64,000 nt of DNA from Zychaea mexicana. Lineage: Eukaryota > Mucoromycota > Mucoromycetes > Mucorales > Lichtheimiaceae. Numbering within the stretch: position 1 is the stretch's first letter; the number at the start of each line of letters is the position of its first letter. A model generated the notes under the pieces. That model was not told where the DNA came from. It searched no databases and saw nothing but the letters and a program-made list of their open reading frames with translations. Shown here piece by piece: positions 1 to 10,972 of the stretch. Both the position numbers and the translations under genes were made by a program. Location of the stretch: NCBI RefSeq assembly GCF_025766255.1, contig NW_026516674.1, positions 434,001-498,000 on the forward strand. The letters run 5' to 3'.

Positions 1-287
1 GGACATATGGTATCGCCACACGTATTTTTGATCAGACAACAGAGATTCAAGAAAGCAATAGCGATATGTGCAGGGTTCTGAATAACGGTGAAGGAGGGTT
101 CCGCAACTTCCGATATAATCCGCTGGCGGGCACATTGTTCTACCTCTCCAATGAAGCTCACCATATGCTTGAAAAGCGTATGGACATGATGAAAGTGCAA
201 GCTTACGATGTGCTCACCGTGATACTAAACGAGCTCTCTTTTGGTGACATCCTTCGGTGCATGACTGTGTCGCCAATGCATCAATGA
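1..287 (+). pseudogene. F-box-type protein fragment, left-arm copy (5' cut by window edge)
   Basis: The frame is open from the first bases, reading through RTYGIATRIFDQTTE to a C-terminal F-box-like segment (AYDVLTVILNELSFGDILRC) and stopping at 285-287. Fungal F-box domains have this leucine-rich L..ILNELS..D..RC pattern and recruit substrates to SCF ubiquitin ligases. The domain ends abruptly after MTVS, where family members continue, so the 3' part is missing. The run of five T near base 25 keeps this copy in frame. The right-arm copy has six T and is frameshifted at the same point. The family call is moderate; an internal fragment of a gene that starts outside the window is the simplest reading. 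Confidence 0.5.
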
Positions 288-2502
288 TTGTTCTACAATG
301 GTACGCTACAAAACTAATATCCACATTCGAATGACATAGGATCCTGCGAATTACGAACAGAATACAACGGGGGGATGGATCTAGCATGGCACTTGGATGC
401 GTCCTATGTCTTGAACAAGTAAACAGCAACGCCTATGAGATACTCTAGTAACTACAGCACCAGCAGCGATAATACCCACATTTCGTCGCCATGTTGTAAA
501 AGCGAAGGAATAAGGCTAAAAAGAAGGCACTACTGTAGGAAGGCTGACTGAATTAATCTTCTTCTTCTAGCTCACGTATTAGGAAGACACTAAGAACCGC
601 CTACTATGTAGTGCTACATTGTCTCTTTTCACGCAGTCTGATACTCTATCCACAGCTCCAAGTTAATCAATGGGCAATGTCTGTGAGCGTGATAAAAATA
701 CCCTGATGGTGACTGCGCTGTGGGTGTTTCTTAATTATAACAACCATTGATTAACCAATCACCACCGCGAGTGAAAAAAAAATAGTTCGGGATCTCGGTA
801 AGTTTATTATTGTTCGAAAAGTAAAGTTCAAGACTGAGGCAAGAGGTAAAAAGAAAAAGGACGTACTTCGTCGTAATATTCGGAAGGCTGTATGATATCC
901 ATGATAACCCTTTTTGGGGGCAGGTTGCCAATTTCCGTTGTTGTTTTATACTCTTTACTGATAATGGATGATGGGCAGGAATAGTAAAGGGAAGAGAGCG
1001 AATCGACCAAGAAGCAATCATAATCCTTTTTTTTTGGAACGCAATTTGAATTTAGTGTGTCTGTGTGTCGAAACCACTGCTCGCTACACGGTGTGGTATC
1101 GTGACCTCAGTCATGAAAAGAAAGGGTTGTCCTGTGATTGGTAGAAGAAGCAATCAGATCATGCGTAGTGCTCGGCTGCTTTGTCTCTTATTAATCATCT
1201 CAATGTAATCCAAGTATTACAACACACGTCTGAAATGGAAACGCATGTATTCATGACTTGAATGAGTCATTTTAATCGCCCTTCGTCAGCTGCCTGCCTG
1301 CTTTATCCTGCTGCGCGAAAGATGCCCTGTAACAAATATGCTTTATGTAGCCGGAAGATCACTACATGTCATCGAGCACAAATATAGATTTCCGTAAATA
1401 TTGATCTCTCCTCGTCCCCATGTGCAATATTACGCTGGGTAAGCTGAAGGAGAAATGCATCAAACTGTCAATATCTTTCGACAGGTCATCCTGCAAAACA
1501 ATTGAACGGGTCTAAGTTACACAAGGATCTCGTCGTTCAAGTAAGGCAGTCTCTCTTTCACATTCTCTAACGTCTTTGCGCATCTCTCTCCAATGTGAAG
1601 TAATAATAAACGATTTTACACACAACATTGTCCAAAACGAAACACGAATGTGCTCGATATGCGATGAGAGTTCTAAACGGAAAGATGACTTGTGGGTTTT
1701 GGCCATACAACCCAACGTACAGTAACATTTTGCAATGACAAGCGAAGGAAATTAACTCCAATAACGGCGCCTTCTTGGTATTGGTACTTTACCAAAAAAA
1801 AAAAAAGGTCAGTTTGAAAGGAGGATCATCACGGCAACCAACAAAAGCACCAACTTATTAATATATTGCATTATTCGTATCTTACACCTGAAAACGCTTT
1901 TCGACCACACTATTCTCGTTGAGGTAGTCGCCACATCGGAATCTGTAATTTTAACTACTAGCGATCCTTATAAGAAGAGTTTTTTACTGGATTATTCCTT
2001 TTTCTCTTCATCCAAACAAAGGGCGTATATCTTGTCTCGTTCCGTATCACGTTATCGATGACTAAATTCCACTAAACACCATACTCGTTACTCTCAGGAA
2101 ATATGCCAATGAATCAATGTATCTACTACGTGTTATAAATCGATAAACCATTGTTCAGTAATTATTCCAAGACACGATTGGATTGAGAATAGATAGCAGG
2201 AAAAGGTGTTATCAATGTATTCAGACTATAAGATGGATAGAGATGATGGAAGGCCATAGAACGAATATTAAGTTACGAAGTTTGAAACATATAGTTTGGG
2301 CAAGATCATCTTATCTAAAGGCTGAAGAGTGTCTAGGTGCCGAGATTACAAATCAAAATAGCTTAGATCCATTTTATTATATAATTTTAGATCCTTTTTA
2401 CGTGTCCGACATAACTGTCAAAAGTTATAAAAGCACGGGCGTTTTACAAAGTTAATAAAGATCAGAACATTGTCTGGACCTGTCAATTATTACAGTTTCC
2501 TA

Positions 2503-2847
2503 TTAACATTTTATTTTGAATTCAATACTGTATTTATTGTCCATTTTTTTCCAACGATTGTATGCATTCTTGAGACTAGCATGTGTGGAGTATTTTTTGA
2601 AATAACCTTTGCGGCGGTCATCACGATAGCAAGCTTGCCAATTCATCCTATCGTCGCCAATTTGTTCTATGTAACCCTCAATATACCACCAATTTTTGCT
2701 GCTCTCGTCGGTGGTTGCAGAATCATTAATTGATGATGGTTGTCCAGATGGGATGGTTTGCAGGTGAGATGATGATTCTGGAATGCTGTTTGCTGGCAGC
2801 AGGCTTCTTAATTCACAGGCAGATGAGGTGGTAGAAGACAGTGGCAT
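2503..2847 (-). CDS. Hypothetical 114-residue ORF, left-arm copy
   Basis: Uninterrupted frame with a serine/threonine-rich N-terminal half and a C-terminal half rich in aromatic and basic residues (NWWYIEGYIEQ, RWKKMDNKYS). I do not recognise the family. An identical copy lies at 4953-5297 in the other arm, so the two are not independent evidence of selection. It could be a transposon-derived fragment, given the hAT-like terminal modules nearby, or an AT-rich chance ORF. Confidence 0.25.
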   Translation of the reverse strand: MPLSSTTSSACELRSLLPANSIPESSSHLQTIPSGQPSSINDSATTDESSKNWWYIEGYIEQIGDDRMNWQACYRDDRRKGYFKKYSTHASLKNAYNRWKKMDNKYSIEFKIKC

Positions 2848-3217
2848 AGGTGCTGATGATCAACTTGATATGAATTGGCGCTTGCATGTTCTTAAGAAAG
2901 TCATCCCTTCCTTCAGATAATCAATAGTTCGCTTCTTTTTGCATTAGTATCCTAGACATTGTTGTCAAGCATGTCTATGAGAGAAACATTCAATATTATT
3001 TTTTATTATTATTAATATAATTAAATATAAAATATAAATCAATGTTATTATCTTTTATTAATCTTAACATGGTAAGTTGATTAAGAAAACTTACACTGTG
3101 TTTTTTAATCAATTTTCTTAAAGAAAAAAAAATATTGAAACAGACAATCTACAATAATAAAATTTATTTTTATTAATAATGTACTTGCAGAAGATTCGAA
3201 ACTTGATGGGTTATTAT

Positions 3218-3350
3218 TAGGGATCCACACGGTTCGGTTCGGTTCGGTTCTTGAAAGGAACCGAACCGAACCGTCCAAAGCAAGAACCGAACTGACTAGA
3301 ACTGATGAGAACCGTAGAACCGAAGAGTCGAACCGAAGAACCGAACCTGT
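3218..3350. repeat. GGTTCG/GAACCG-rich module (left arm)
   Basis: Begins TAGGGATCC, continues with four head-to-tail GGTTC units, then GAACCG units in the opposite sense, so it can fold on itself. The mirrored copy lies at about 4450-4582 and a diverged direct copy opens the spacer at 3556. Simple GGTTCG arrays next to a conserved terminal motif are seen at the ends of some hAT-type elements; that assignment is inference. Confidence 0.6.
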
Positions 3351-3555
3351 CATGTATATAAAAAAGGCAAAATCCAGTATCTTTGAATGAAAGCTGATAT
3401 GTGTGTGTTCAAATATCGCGGTATACTTGAATACTGCAGTAAAAAAGAATAGTTTATTATTGTACATTGAACAGCGATTTCAAAATGAATAAGAGTTACA
3501 GAATATAAACATTTAATATACAATGTGGGTCATTGCATGGTTAAAAGATTAAAGC

Positions 3556-3690
3556 TAGGGATCCGTATCAGAACCATAGGACCGGGACTGAACCGAACCG
3601 AAACCGAGAAAATACGGTTCGGTTCCTACTAAGAACCGAACCGGAACCGAATCGGTTCTGTATACGTAGAACCGAAGAACCGAGTGGCAG
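3556..3690. repeat. GGTTCG/GAACCG-rich module (spacer)
   Basis: Starts with the same TAGGGATCC as the module at 3218 and carries interspersed GAACCGAACCG and CGGTTCGGTTC units, ending near GAACCGAAGAACCGAG. It is diverged from, not identical to, the arm module. It sits exactly where the inverted repeat ceases to be symmetrical. Confidence 0.6.
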
Positions 3691-4244
3691 AAGATTGCAT
3701 TTAGCGATTTTGGTAATCAGTATAAAGTAGGCTATAATGGAAGATACGAACAATGTTACTCCTTAAAGACCAAGAAGTAGTGTATTTGCAAGCCATACTT
3801 TATTCAAAAACTTTACAAAACCTGCAAAAGCAGAAGGGAGGGAAAAATAGTAAAGAAGAGAAAAGAAAAAAAAATATAAAAAGACTTGTTCTGACGGCAG
3901 CTTGCTTTCTCCGCCCATGACGCGCATCATTACTTGTTCCTCTACTTTGCTACCCACAATGCATTTTTCTCTATGACGTACTACTTTACTAGATTTAGCA
4001 TGGCTTCTCGATCAGTTTTATCAAGTTTGTGCATTCCATTTAAGATTGTGCATTCTGGGGCTCATAACAGAATTATCTTACCTATTCACCCTTTGCCTTT
4101 TTTGAGACACTATACACTATACACGCATAGAGACACAGCAGCTGTGTGTTCAATTCCTCCAATATTACGATAACATATTGTACTAGTAATACTAAGTCGC
4201 TCCAAGTACTATAAGCTCCACCACTTTTTGTAAGAACTGTATGT
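3556..4244. repeat. Spacer of the giant inverted repeat
   Basis: About 689 bases with no mirror image lie between the arms. The left part (3556-3690) is a GGTTCG/GAACCG-rich module starting TAGGGATCC, like the module at 3218 in the left arm. The rest is AT-rich and I see no convincing gene in it. A transition from shared to unique sequence is visible at 3550-3556 and again at 4244-4250. Confidence 0.85.
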
Positions 4245-4449
4245 GCTTTCATCTTTTAACCATGCAATGACCCACATTGTATATTAAATGTTTATATTCT
4301 GTAACTCTTATTCATTTTGAAATCGCTGTTCAATGTACAATAATAAACTATTCTTTTTTACTGCAGTATTCAAGTATACCGCGATATTTGAACACACACA
4401 TATCAGCTTTCATTCAAAGATACTGGATTTTGCCTTTTTTATATACATG

Positions 4450-4582
4450 ACAGGTTCGGTTCTTCGGTTCGACTCTTCGGTTCTACGGTTCTCATCAGTT
4501 CTAGTCAGTTCGGTTCTTGCTTTGGACGGTTCGGTTCGGTTCCTTTCAAGAACCGAACCGAACCGAACCGTGTGGATCCCTA
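4450..4582. repeat. GGTTCG/GAACCG-rich module (right arm)
   Basis: Reverse complement of 3218-3350, ending in GGATCCCTA. Together with 3218 it forms the inner terminal-inverted-repeat-like pair of the palindrome. Confidence 0.6.
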
Positions 4583-4952
4583 ATAATAACCCATCAAGTT
4601 TCGAATCTTCTGCAAGTACATTATTAATAAAAATAAATTTTATTATTGTAGATTGTCTGTTTCAATATTTTTTTTTCTTTAAGAAAATTGATTAAAAAAC
4701 ACAGTGTAAGTTTTCTTAATCAACTTACCATGTTAAGATTAATAAAAGATAATAACATTGATTTATATTTTATATTTAATTATATTAATAATAATAAAAA
4801 ATAATATTGAATGTTTCTCTCATAGACATGCTTGACAACAATGTCTAGGATACTAATGCAAAAAGAAGCGAACTATTGATTATCTGAAGGAAGGGATGAC
4901 TTTCTTAAGAACATGCAAGCGCCAATTCATATCAAGTTGATCATCAGCACCT

Positions 4953-5297
4953 ATGCCACTGTCTTCTACCACCTCATCTGCCTGTGAATTAAGAAGCCTG
5001 CTGCCAGCAAACAGCATTCCAGAATCATCATCTCACCTGCAAACCATCCCATCTGGACAACCATCATCAATTAATGATTCTGCAACCACCGACGAGAGCA
5101 GCAAAAATTGGTGGTATATTGAGGGTTACATAGAACAAATTGGCGACGATAGGATGAATTGGCAAGCTTGCTATCGTGATGACCGCCGCAAAGGTTATTT
5201 CAAAAAATACTCCACACATGCTAGTCTCAAGAATGCATACAATCGTTGGAAAAAAATGGACAATAAATACAGTATTGAATTCAAAATAAAATGTTAA
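4953..5297 (+). CDS. Hypothetical 114-residue ORF, right-arm copy
   Basis: Identical in translation to the minus-strand ORF at 2503-2847, as the inverted repeat requires. No start context, intron or family similarity decides whether it is expressed. It would be oriented away from the palindrome centre, as is the other copy. Confidence 0.25.
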   Translation: MPLSSTTSSACELRSLLPANSIPESSSHLQTIPSGQPSSINDSATTDESSKNWWYIEGYIEQIGDDRMNWQACYRDDRRKGYFKKYSTHASLKNAYNRWKKMDNKYSIEFKIKC

Positions 5298-7513
5298 TAG
5301 GAAACTGTAATAATTGACAGGTCCAGACAATGTTCTGATCTTTATTAACTTTGTAAAACGCCCGTGCTTTTATAACTTTTGACAGTTATGTCGGACACGT
5401 AAAAAGGATCTAAAATTATATAATAAAATGGATCTAAGCTATTTTGATTTGTAATCTCGGCACCTAGACACTCTTCAGCCTTTAGATAAGATGATCTTGC
5501 CCAAACTATATGTTTCAAACTTCGTAACTTAATATTCGTTCTATGGCCTTCCATCATCTCTATCCATCTTATAGTCTGAATACATTGATAACACCTTTTC
5601 CTGCTATCTATTCTCAATCCAATCGTGTCTTGGAATAATTACTGAACAATGGTTTATCGATTTATAACACGTAGTAGATACATTGATTCATTGGCATATT
5701 TCCTGAGAGTAACGAGTATGGTGTTTAGTGGAATTTAGTCATCGATAACGTGATACGGAACGAGACAAGATATACGCCCTTTGTTTGGATGAAGAGAAAA
5801 AGGAATAATCCAGTAAAAAACTCTTCTTATAAGGATCGCTAGTAGTTAAAATTACAGATTCCGATGTGGCGACTACCTCAACGAGAATAGTGTGGTCGAA
5901 AAGCGTTTTCAGGTGTAAGATACGAATAATGCAATATATTAATAAGTTGGTGCTTTTGTTGGTTGCCGTGATGATCCTCCTTTCAAACTGACCTTTTTTT
6001 TTTTTTTGGTAAAGTACCAATACCAAGAAGGCGCCGTTATTGGAGTTAATTTCCTTCGCTTGTCATTGCAAAATGTTACTGTACGTTGGGTTGTATGGCC
6101 AAAACCCACAAGTCATCTTTCCGTTTAGAACTCTCATCGCATATCGAGCACATTCGTGTTTCGTTTTGGACAATGTTGTGTGTAAAATCGTTTATTATTA
6201 CTTCACATTGGAGAGAGATGCGCAAAGACGTTAGAGAATGTGAAAGAGAGACTGCCTTACTTGAACGACGAGATCCTTGTGTAACTTAGACCCGTTCAAT
6301 TGTTTTGCAGGATGACCTGTCGAAAGATATTGACAGTTTGATGCATTTCTCCTTCAGCTTACCCAGCGTAATATTGCACATGGGGACGAGGAGAGATCAA
6401 TATTTACGGAAATCTATATTTGTGCTCGATGACATGTAGTGATCTTCCGGCTACATAAAGCATATTTGTTACAGGGCATCTTTCGCGCAGCAGGATAAAG
6501 CAGGCAGGCAGCTGACGAAGGGCGATTAAAATGACTCATTCAAGTCATGAATACATGCGTTTCCATTTCAGACGTGTGTTGTAATACTTGGATTACATTG
6601 AGATGATTAATAAGAGACAAAGCAGCCGAGCACTACGCATGATCTGATTGCTTCTTCTACCAATCACAGGACAACCCTTTCTTTTCATGACTGAGGTCAC
6701 GATACCACACCGTGTAGCGAGCAGTGGTTTCGACACACAGACACACTAAATTCAAATTGCGTTCCAAAAAAAAAGGATTATGATTGCTTCTTGGTCGATT
6801 CGCTCTCTTCCCTTTACTATTCCTGCCCATCATCCATTATCAGTAAAGAGTATAAAACAACAACGGAAATTGGCAACCTGCCCCCAAAAAGGGTTATCAT
6901 GGATATCATACAGCCTTCCGAATATTACGACGAAGTACGTCCTTTTTCTTTTTACCTCTTGCCTCAGTCTTGAACTTTACTTTTCGAACAATAATAAACT
7001 TACCGAGATCCCGAACTATTTTTTTTTCACTCGCGGTGGTGATTGGTTAATCAATGGTTGTTATAATTAAGAAACACCCACAGCGCAGTCACCATCAGGG
7101 TATTTTTATCACGCTCACAGACATTGCCCATTGATTAACTTGGAGCTGTGGATAGAGTATCAGACTGCGTGAAAAGAGACAATGTAGCACTACATAGTAG
7201 GCGGTTCTTAGTGTCTTCCTAATACGTGAGCTAGAAGAAGAAGATTAATTCAGTCAGCCTTCCTACAGTAGTGCCTTCTTTTTAGCCTTATTCCTTCGCT
7301 TTTACAACATGGCGACGAAATGTGGGTATTATCGCTGCTGGTGCTGTAGTTACTAGAGTATCTCATAGGCGTTGCTGTTTACTTGTTCAAGACATAGGAC
7401 GCATCCAAGTGCCATGCTAGATCCATCCCCCCGTTGTATTCTGTTCGTAATTCGCAGGATCCTATGTCATTCGAATGTGGATATTAGTTTTGTAGCGTAC
7501 CATTGTAGAACAA

Positions 7514-8010
7514 TCATTGATGCATTGGCGACACAGTCATGCACCGAAGGATGTCACCAAAAGAGAGCTCGTTTAGTATCACGGTGAGCACATCGTAAGC
7601 TTGCACTTTCATCATGTCCATACGCTTTTCAAGCATATGGTGAGCTTCATTGGAGAGGTAGAACAATGTGCCCGCCAGCGGATTATATCGGAAGTTGCGG
7701 AACCCTCCTTCACCGTTATTCAGAACCCTGCACATATCGCTATTGCTTTCTTGAATCTCTGTTGTCTGATCAAAAAATACGTGTGGCGATACCATATGTC
7801 CTCAAATAGCCGGGAAAGTTGTCGACAAAGAATAGGGCATCACTATACACCTTTACGACTTTGCCCTGTTGCGCGTATGCTTCGACGCAGACTGCCAGGA
7901 ACTGCTCTAAATATCTGTGTAGCCGATCGAGTGCTGAGGTAGATTAATGAACTGCTGTCGCGAGATTGCGTGCTTGGAGGGCTTCGCTTCGATTTATGCA
8001 AAGTGTTTTC
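7514..8010 (-). pseudogene. F-box-type protein relic, right-arm copy with its upstream part
   Basis: Read on the minus strand, the single-copy flank encodes ALQARNLATAVH, a stop near 7950, then an open stretch including LHRYLEQFLAVCVEAYAQQG and FVDNFPGYLRTYGIATRIF. This runs into the inverted-repeat arm at 7801. Six T at about 7772-7777 then shift the frame before the F-box-like segment, which ends at 7514. Helical, TPR-like sequence ahead of an F-box is a common fungal arrangement, but I cannot delimit repeats. With at least one stop and one frameshift this copy is probably dead, unless the homopolymer length is a sequencing error. Confidence 0.55.
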
Positions 8011-8230
8011 CAGTGAAGCCAGCGATGGCAACTTGGTCACAGAGTCCATGTGGGAATGAAGAATTGTGACGATCCCATCACTACGCCGTTGATAAGCACT
8101 TTGTCTTGCGCAACAGCGAGAACAGGCCATACTATTATAGCAACGACTTTTAGCGGTCACTTATGCCTCGGTTGCCATCGCAAACGTCTATTACATCAAA
8201 GCGACAAAAGCTCGCGTGATATACGCTATT

Positions 8231-10572
8231 AAAAAACAGATATATTTGTAAAGGGAAACAGATGGAAGAGTTATTTTATTATTTCAAAGAATGTAAGAAA
8301 AATAACAAAGGTGAAAAAAGTGTCTAGCTGAAGAAAAAGAAGAAGGCATTGGCAATTCTCTGGTCCATTGATTTGACAATGAACGAGAAAGAAGGAGGTT
8401 GAGAAAAGGCACAAATCACCTTTCAACCTCCATGTCCACCACAGCCTCAGTCCCAGCTCGAAGCTGGAACCTACACCGCCAATCCTTCCAGCAAGCCTTC
8501 CGGCAAGCCTTCAGGAATGACACCAATGCCAATGCCTTTTCCGTCAATTCCTTATTCCCTCAATTCCTCAAGCGTTATTTCAAGACTATCTGACAGGCAC
8601 ACCATACTCCGGAGAGTACGGCAAGTCCAGGCTATAACAGACACGCTTGTATCGTCCAAGGCGGGACCCGATCGTTCAGGATAGCCACTGAAGGTGATCG
8701 AGCTCTTTTGCGCGGGGCCGATGCGACTAATGGTCTCCCAAAATGAACAATAGACCTCGACGTAGCGCCCACCTTTGTGTCAAGCCAGGAGTCGAACCTG
8801 CAAACGTGCCCAGAAACACTACCGACACATACAAAAAGTGGTGGGCCTTTGAAACAACCCACTACGGTTCTTCAAAGCTAAAACACAAGTGTGAGCGTGT
8901 GTAAAGCAGCAGAAGCAGGGTTATAAAGGAATTTACCTGTGATTGGTCTAAGGCCGCGTTTATGACGATTACGACTGCGCGAAATAGAAAAGCATGGAGA
9001 TAAGGGAAAGAGAAGCGAAAAACTGAGCTGAGATAGCCGGACTTTATAACCATGGCAAAAAATGAGTGGGAATTTTTGTCGATTTTGATTGGCCGCCCGA
9101 GAATCGTTTGAAAGTATTTGCGATTTGAGCCAAGGATAGACGATACTGCTTCTGTTGGATATGCAGTTCTGCCCCACTCCCTCTTTCAATGAAGATGGTG
9201 ATGAAGTACGCCATGCGCATGTATGGATAAATAACAAATAGTAAATGCACGCTATTTACAGCTCCACGCGACAAACTTTTCTCAGCTACACATCTACCAG
9301 CTTTTAAGATTACTATTGACAAGTATCATACTCATAAGCTCAAGTTTCATATGATAGTACAGACAGCAACAGCGCGACACTTCTTGTCTTGCCTTCTCGA
9401 CATCCACCTTGCCACGAGGATGCAGCGACAGTTTAAGCTAAATATAATTCTCACACATTGTTCTTCATTGAAACTCGAGCAGAAGTGCTCGGCTGAAACC
9501 ACATCCCCACAATCACTGAAGCATAAAAGTTAAATGAAGCAAAAATGTGCATATGTAAAATTTCACCGTACAGTGAACGCCGGCTGTATACACTTGTTCT
9601 GAACTATAGCTAATGCAAGCTCTTTCAAATTAAAATCAAACCACTCTATATCATGGTTATGAATTGTACTGATGTTTTGCGGTATGATAAGCGCTTTTTG
9701 AAAGAAGAGCTAGGGAGCTTCTCCTATGATATCATTCCTTACTTTTTTAGAAGTATCAATGGTATCATCAATAGTGGTTATTATTAATGAGAGCAAGATA
9801 TCGAACATAGTAGAGACTGTTCTCTATGTCATGCTCTGTGTGTTTCGGTATGATTTTGAGATCACTAGCTTATAGATACATAGACGTTACATTCTCAAAT
9901 TTTATCGTTCTTAGCAGGATATCAGCTTGCTATGATTTCTTTCTTCAACTACAGTCGTCCGACGGGCAGTGGTTTTCAATGAATAGCAATACCGGCAGTT
10001 GTATGCATCGGAAATCGCCCTTGAAAGCCGTTCCTCGGCTCGTATCCAGCCTCCTTGGGAAGCATCTTTGCAGGCAAGTAAAACTGCAGCTAACTCAAGC
10101 AGAATCACTTGGATTCAATGAGATCGTATTAAATTATCAATAATATGTTTAAAGTGATAAAGTAAACAGCAAGAGAAACTTAACCAACGACAAACACTGT
10201 AAGAAAGATGTAGATTGTGAAAGTAGGACTTTTTACTCAGGAATCTCTCCAGCAGTCAAACTTGCCGTCACGATGAAGCCAGAGCTTGCAAGTGTGTTTC
10301 GTGCCCTTTGCTTCTGTCCTTCGTGTGCACCGGTCCGCAATAGTTTGGATTTGGAATTTTGCTAGTTTGGCTTTGTAAGCATCCCGTATCATGCATAATG
10401 TAATGACACCAAACAACCCTGACACAAGCCGCGCATTTGCTTTTAACTTACTTGAGAGCCGCAACCAAGGTCTAGAGACGACATGTTGGAGCGTTCGTTA
10501 GAGACGGGTTTGCTCGACATAAAGTGTAGGTGCGGATAAAGAATAGACTTTGGAACGGACTTAGGCCACAAG
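8231..10572. other. Intergenic, no supported gene
   Basis: Open frames here are short and lack recognisable domains. About 8410-8620 can be read on the plus strand as a proline/serine/glutamine-rich peptide (PPQPQSQ, SSKPSGKPSG), but without start, splice or family support. The tRNA-like B box at 8788 is the only motif I can defend. Confidence 0.5.
8782..8835 (-). other. tRNA-like element with a perfect Pol III B box
   Basis: On the minus strand 8788-8798 reads GGTTCGACTCC, an exact match to the B-box/T-loop consensus, with a four-base stem around the loop. A six-base closing stem TGTGTC/GACACA brackets 54 bases containing GTCGGTAG, which resembles a D-loop. The interval between D-like and T-like parts is too short for a normal anticodon arm. 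This is therefore a degenerate tRNA, a tRNA-derived SINE head or chance, not an intact tRNA gene. Confidence 0.35.
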
Positions 10573-10775
10573 CCCAAAATTGTTGTCGACAACGTCAGAA
10601 CAATAAAGGTGTCGACAACAACCTTTTGGTTTTTTTGGAAAAGGCGGCTTTTCATTGGCTATCAGATCTTGCCAACAACAGAGATATCAGTAATTGTTGT
10701 CGACAACGTCAGAAAAATAAAGGTGTCGACAAAAACCCTTTGGGTTTTTTTAGAGAGGGCGACTTTTAAGTCGTT
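10573..10775. repeat. Two-copy tandem repeat containing the palindrome GTTGTCGACAAC
   Basis: Units of about 117 bases begin near 10577 and 10695. Each has ATTGTTGTCGACAACGTCAG, then a nearly identical AATAAAGGTGTCGACAA, then a CCTTT/GGGTTTTTTT stretch. Each copy thus holds a perfect 12-base palindrome plus a second GTCGAC site. The function is unknown. It lies about 200 bases from the 3' end of the Tc1-type transposase relic and may be part of it or a separate short element. Confidence 0.7.
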
Positions 10776-10972
10776 TCTTTTTTCTCGATTCCAAAACGTT
10801 TTTTTTTTGGAATTGGTTGATGTTATAATAAAAACGAATATATATTGCTAATAGCAAAAGGTTGTTAATAGTGTGTATTTACTGTTGCTTGCTTACCTGA
10901 TATTTTTCGCAGCATTATTTGCTTCGATGAATTGGTTGATCATTACATGGGTTCTTTGTTTTGATATGTATC

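Larger units (their letters stand above)
1..3555 (+). repeat. Left arm of giant inverted repeat
   Basis: This arm is the reverse complement of 4245-7801. Stretches compared by eye (around 1081-1140, 2041-2100 and 2470-3467) match base for base. Paired coordinates sum to 7802 at the outer edge, then 7801, then 7800 towards the centre. The two one-base steps come from homopolymers: five T versus six at about 25-29, and thirteen A versus fourteen at about 1794-1806. The arm reaches base 1, so its true outer end lies at or beyond the window edge. Confidence 0.97.
4245..7801 (-). repeat. Right arm of giant inverted repeat
   Basis: Reverse complement of 1-3555. It is joined on its outer side to single-copy sequence that continues the F-box-type gene seen in the arm. 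Open frames in the two arms translate to identical peptides, apart from frames crossing the two homopolymer indels. Confidence 0.97.

Noticed and set aside
731..1021. 96-residue ORF mirrored at 6780-7070
   Set aside because: No domain or splice support; being duplicated by the palindrome does not show coding constraint.
3105..3467. 120-residue ORF (also 4333-4695) with serine/leucine repeats
   Set aside because: It is a translation of the GGTTCG simple repeat and flanking AT-rich DNA.
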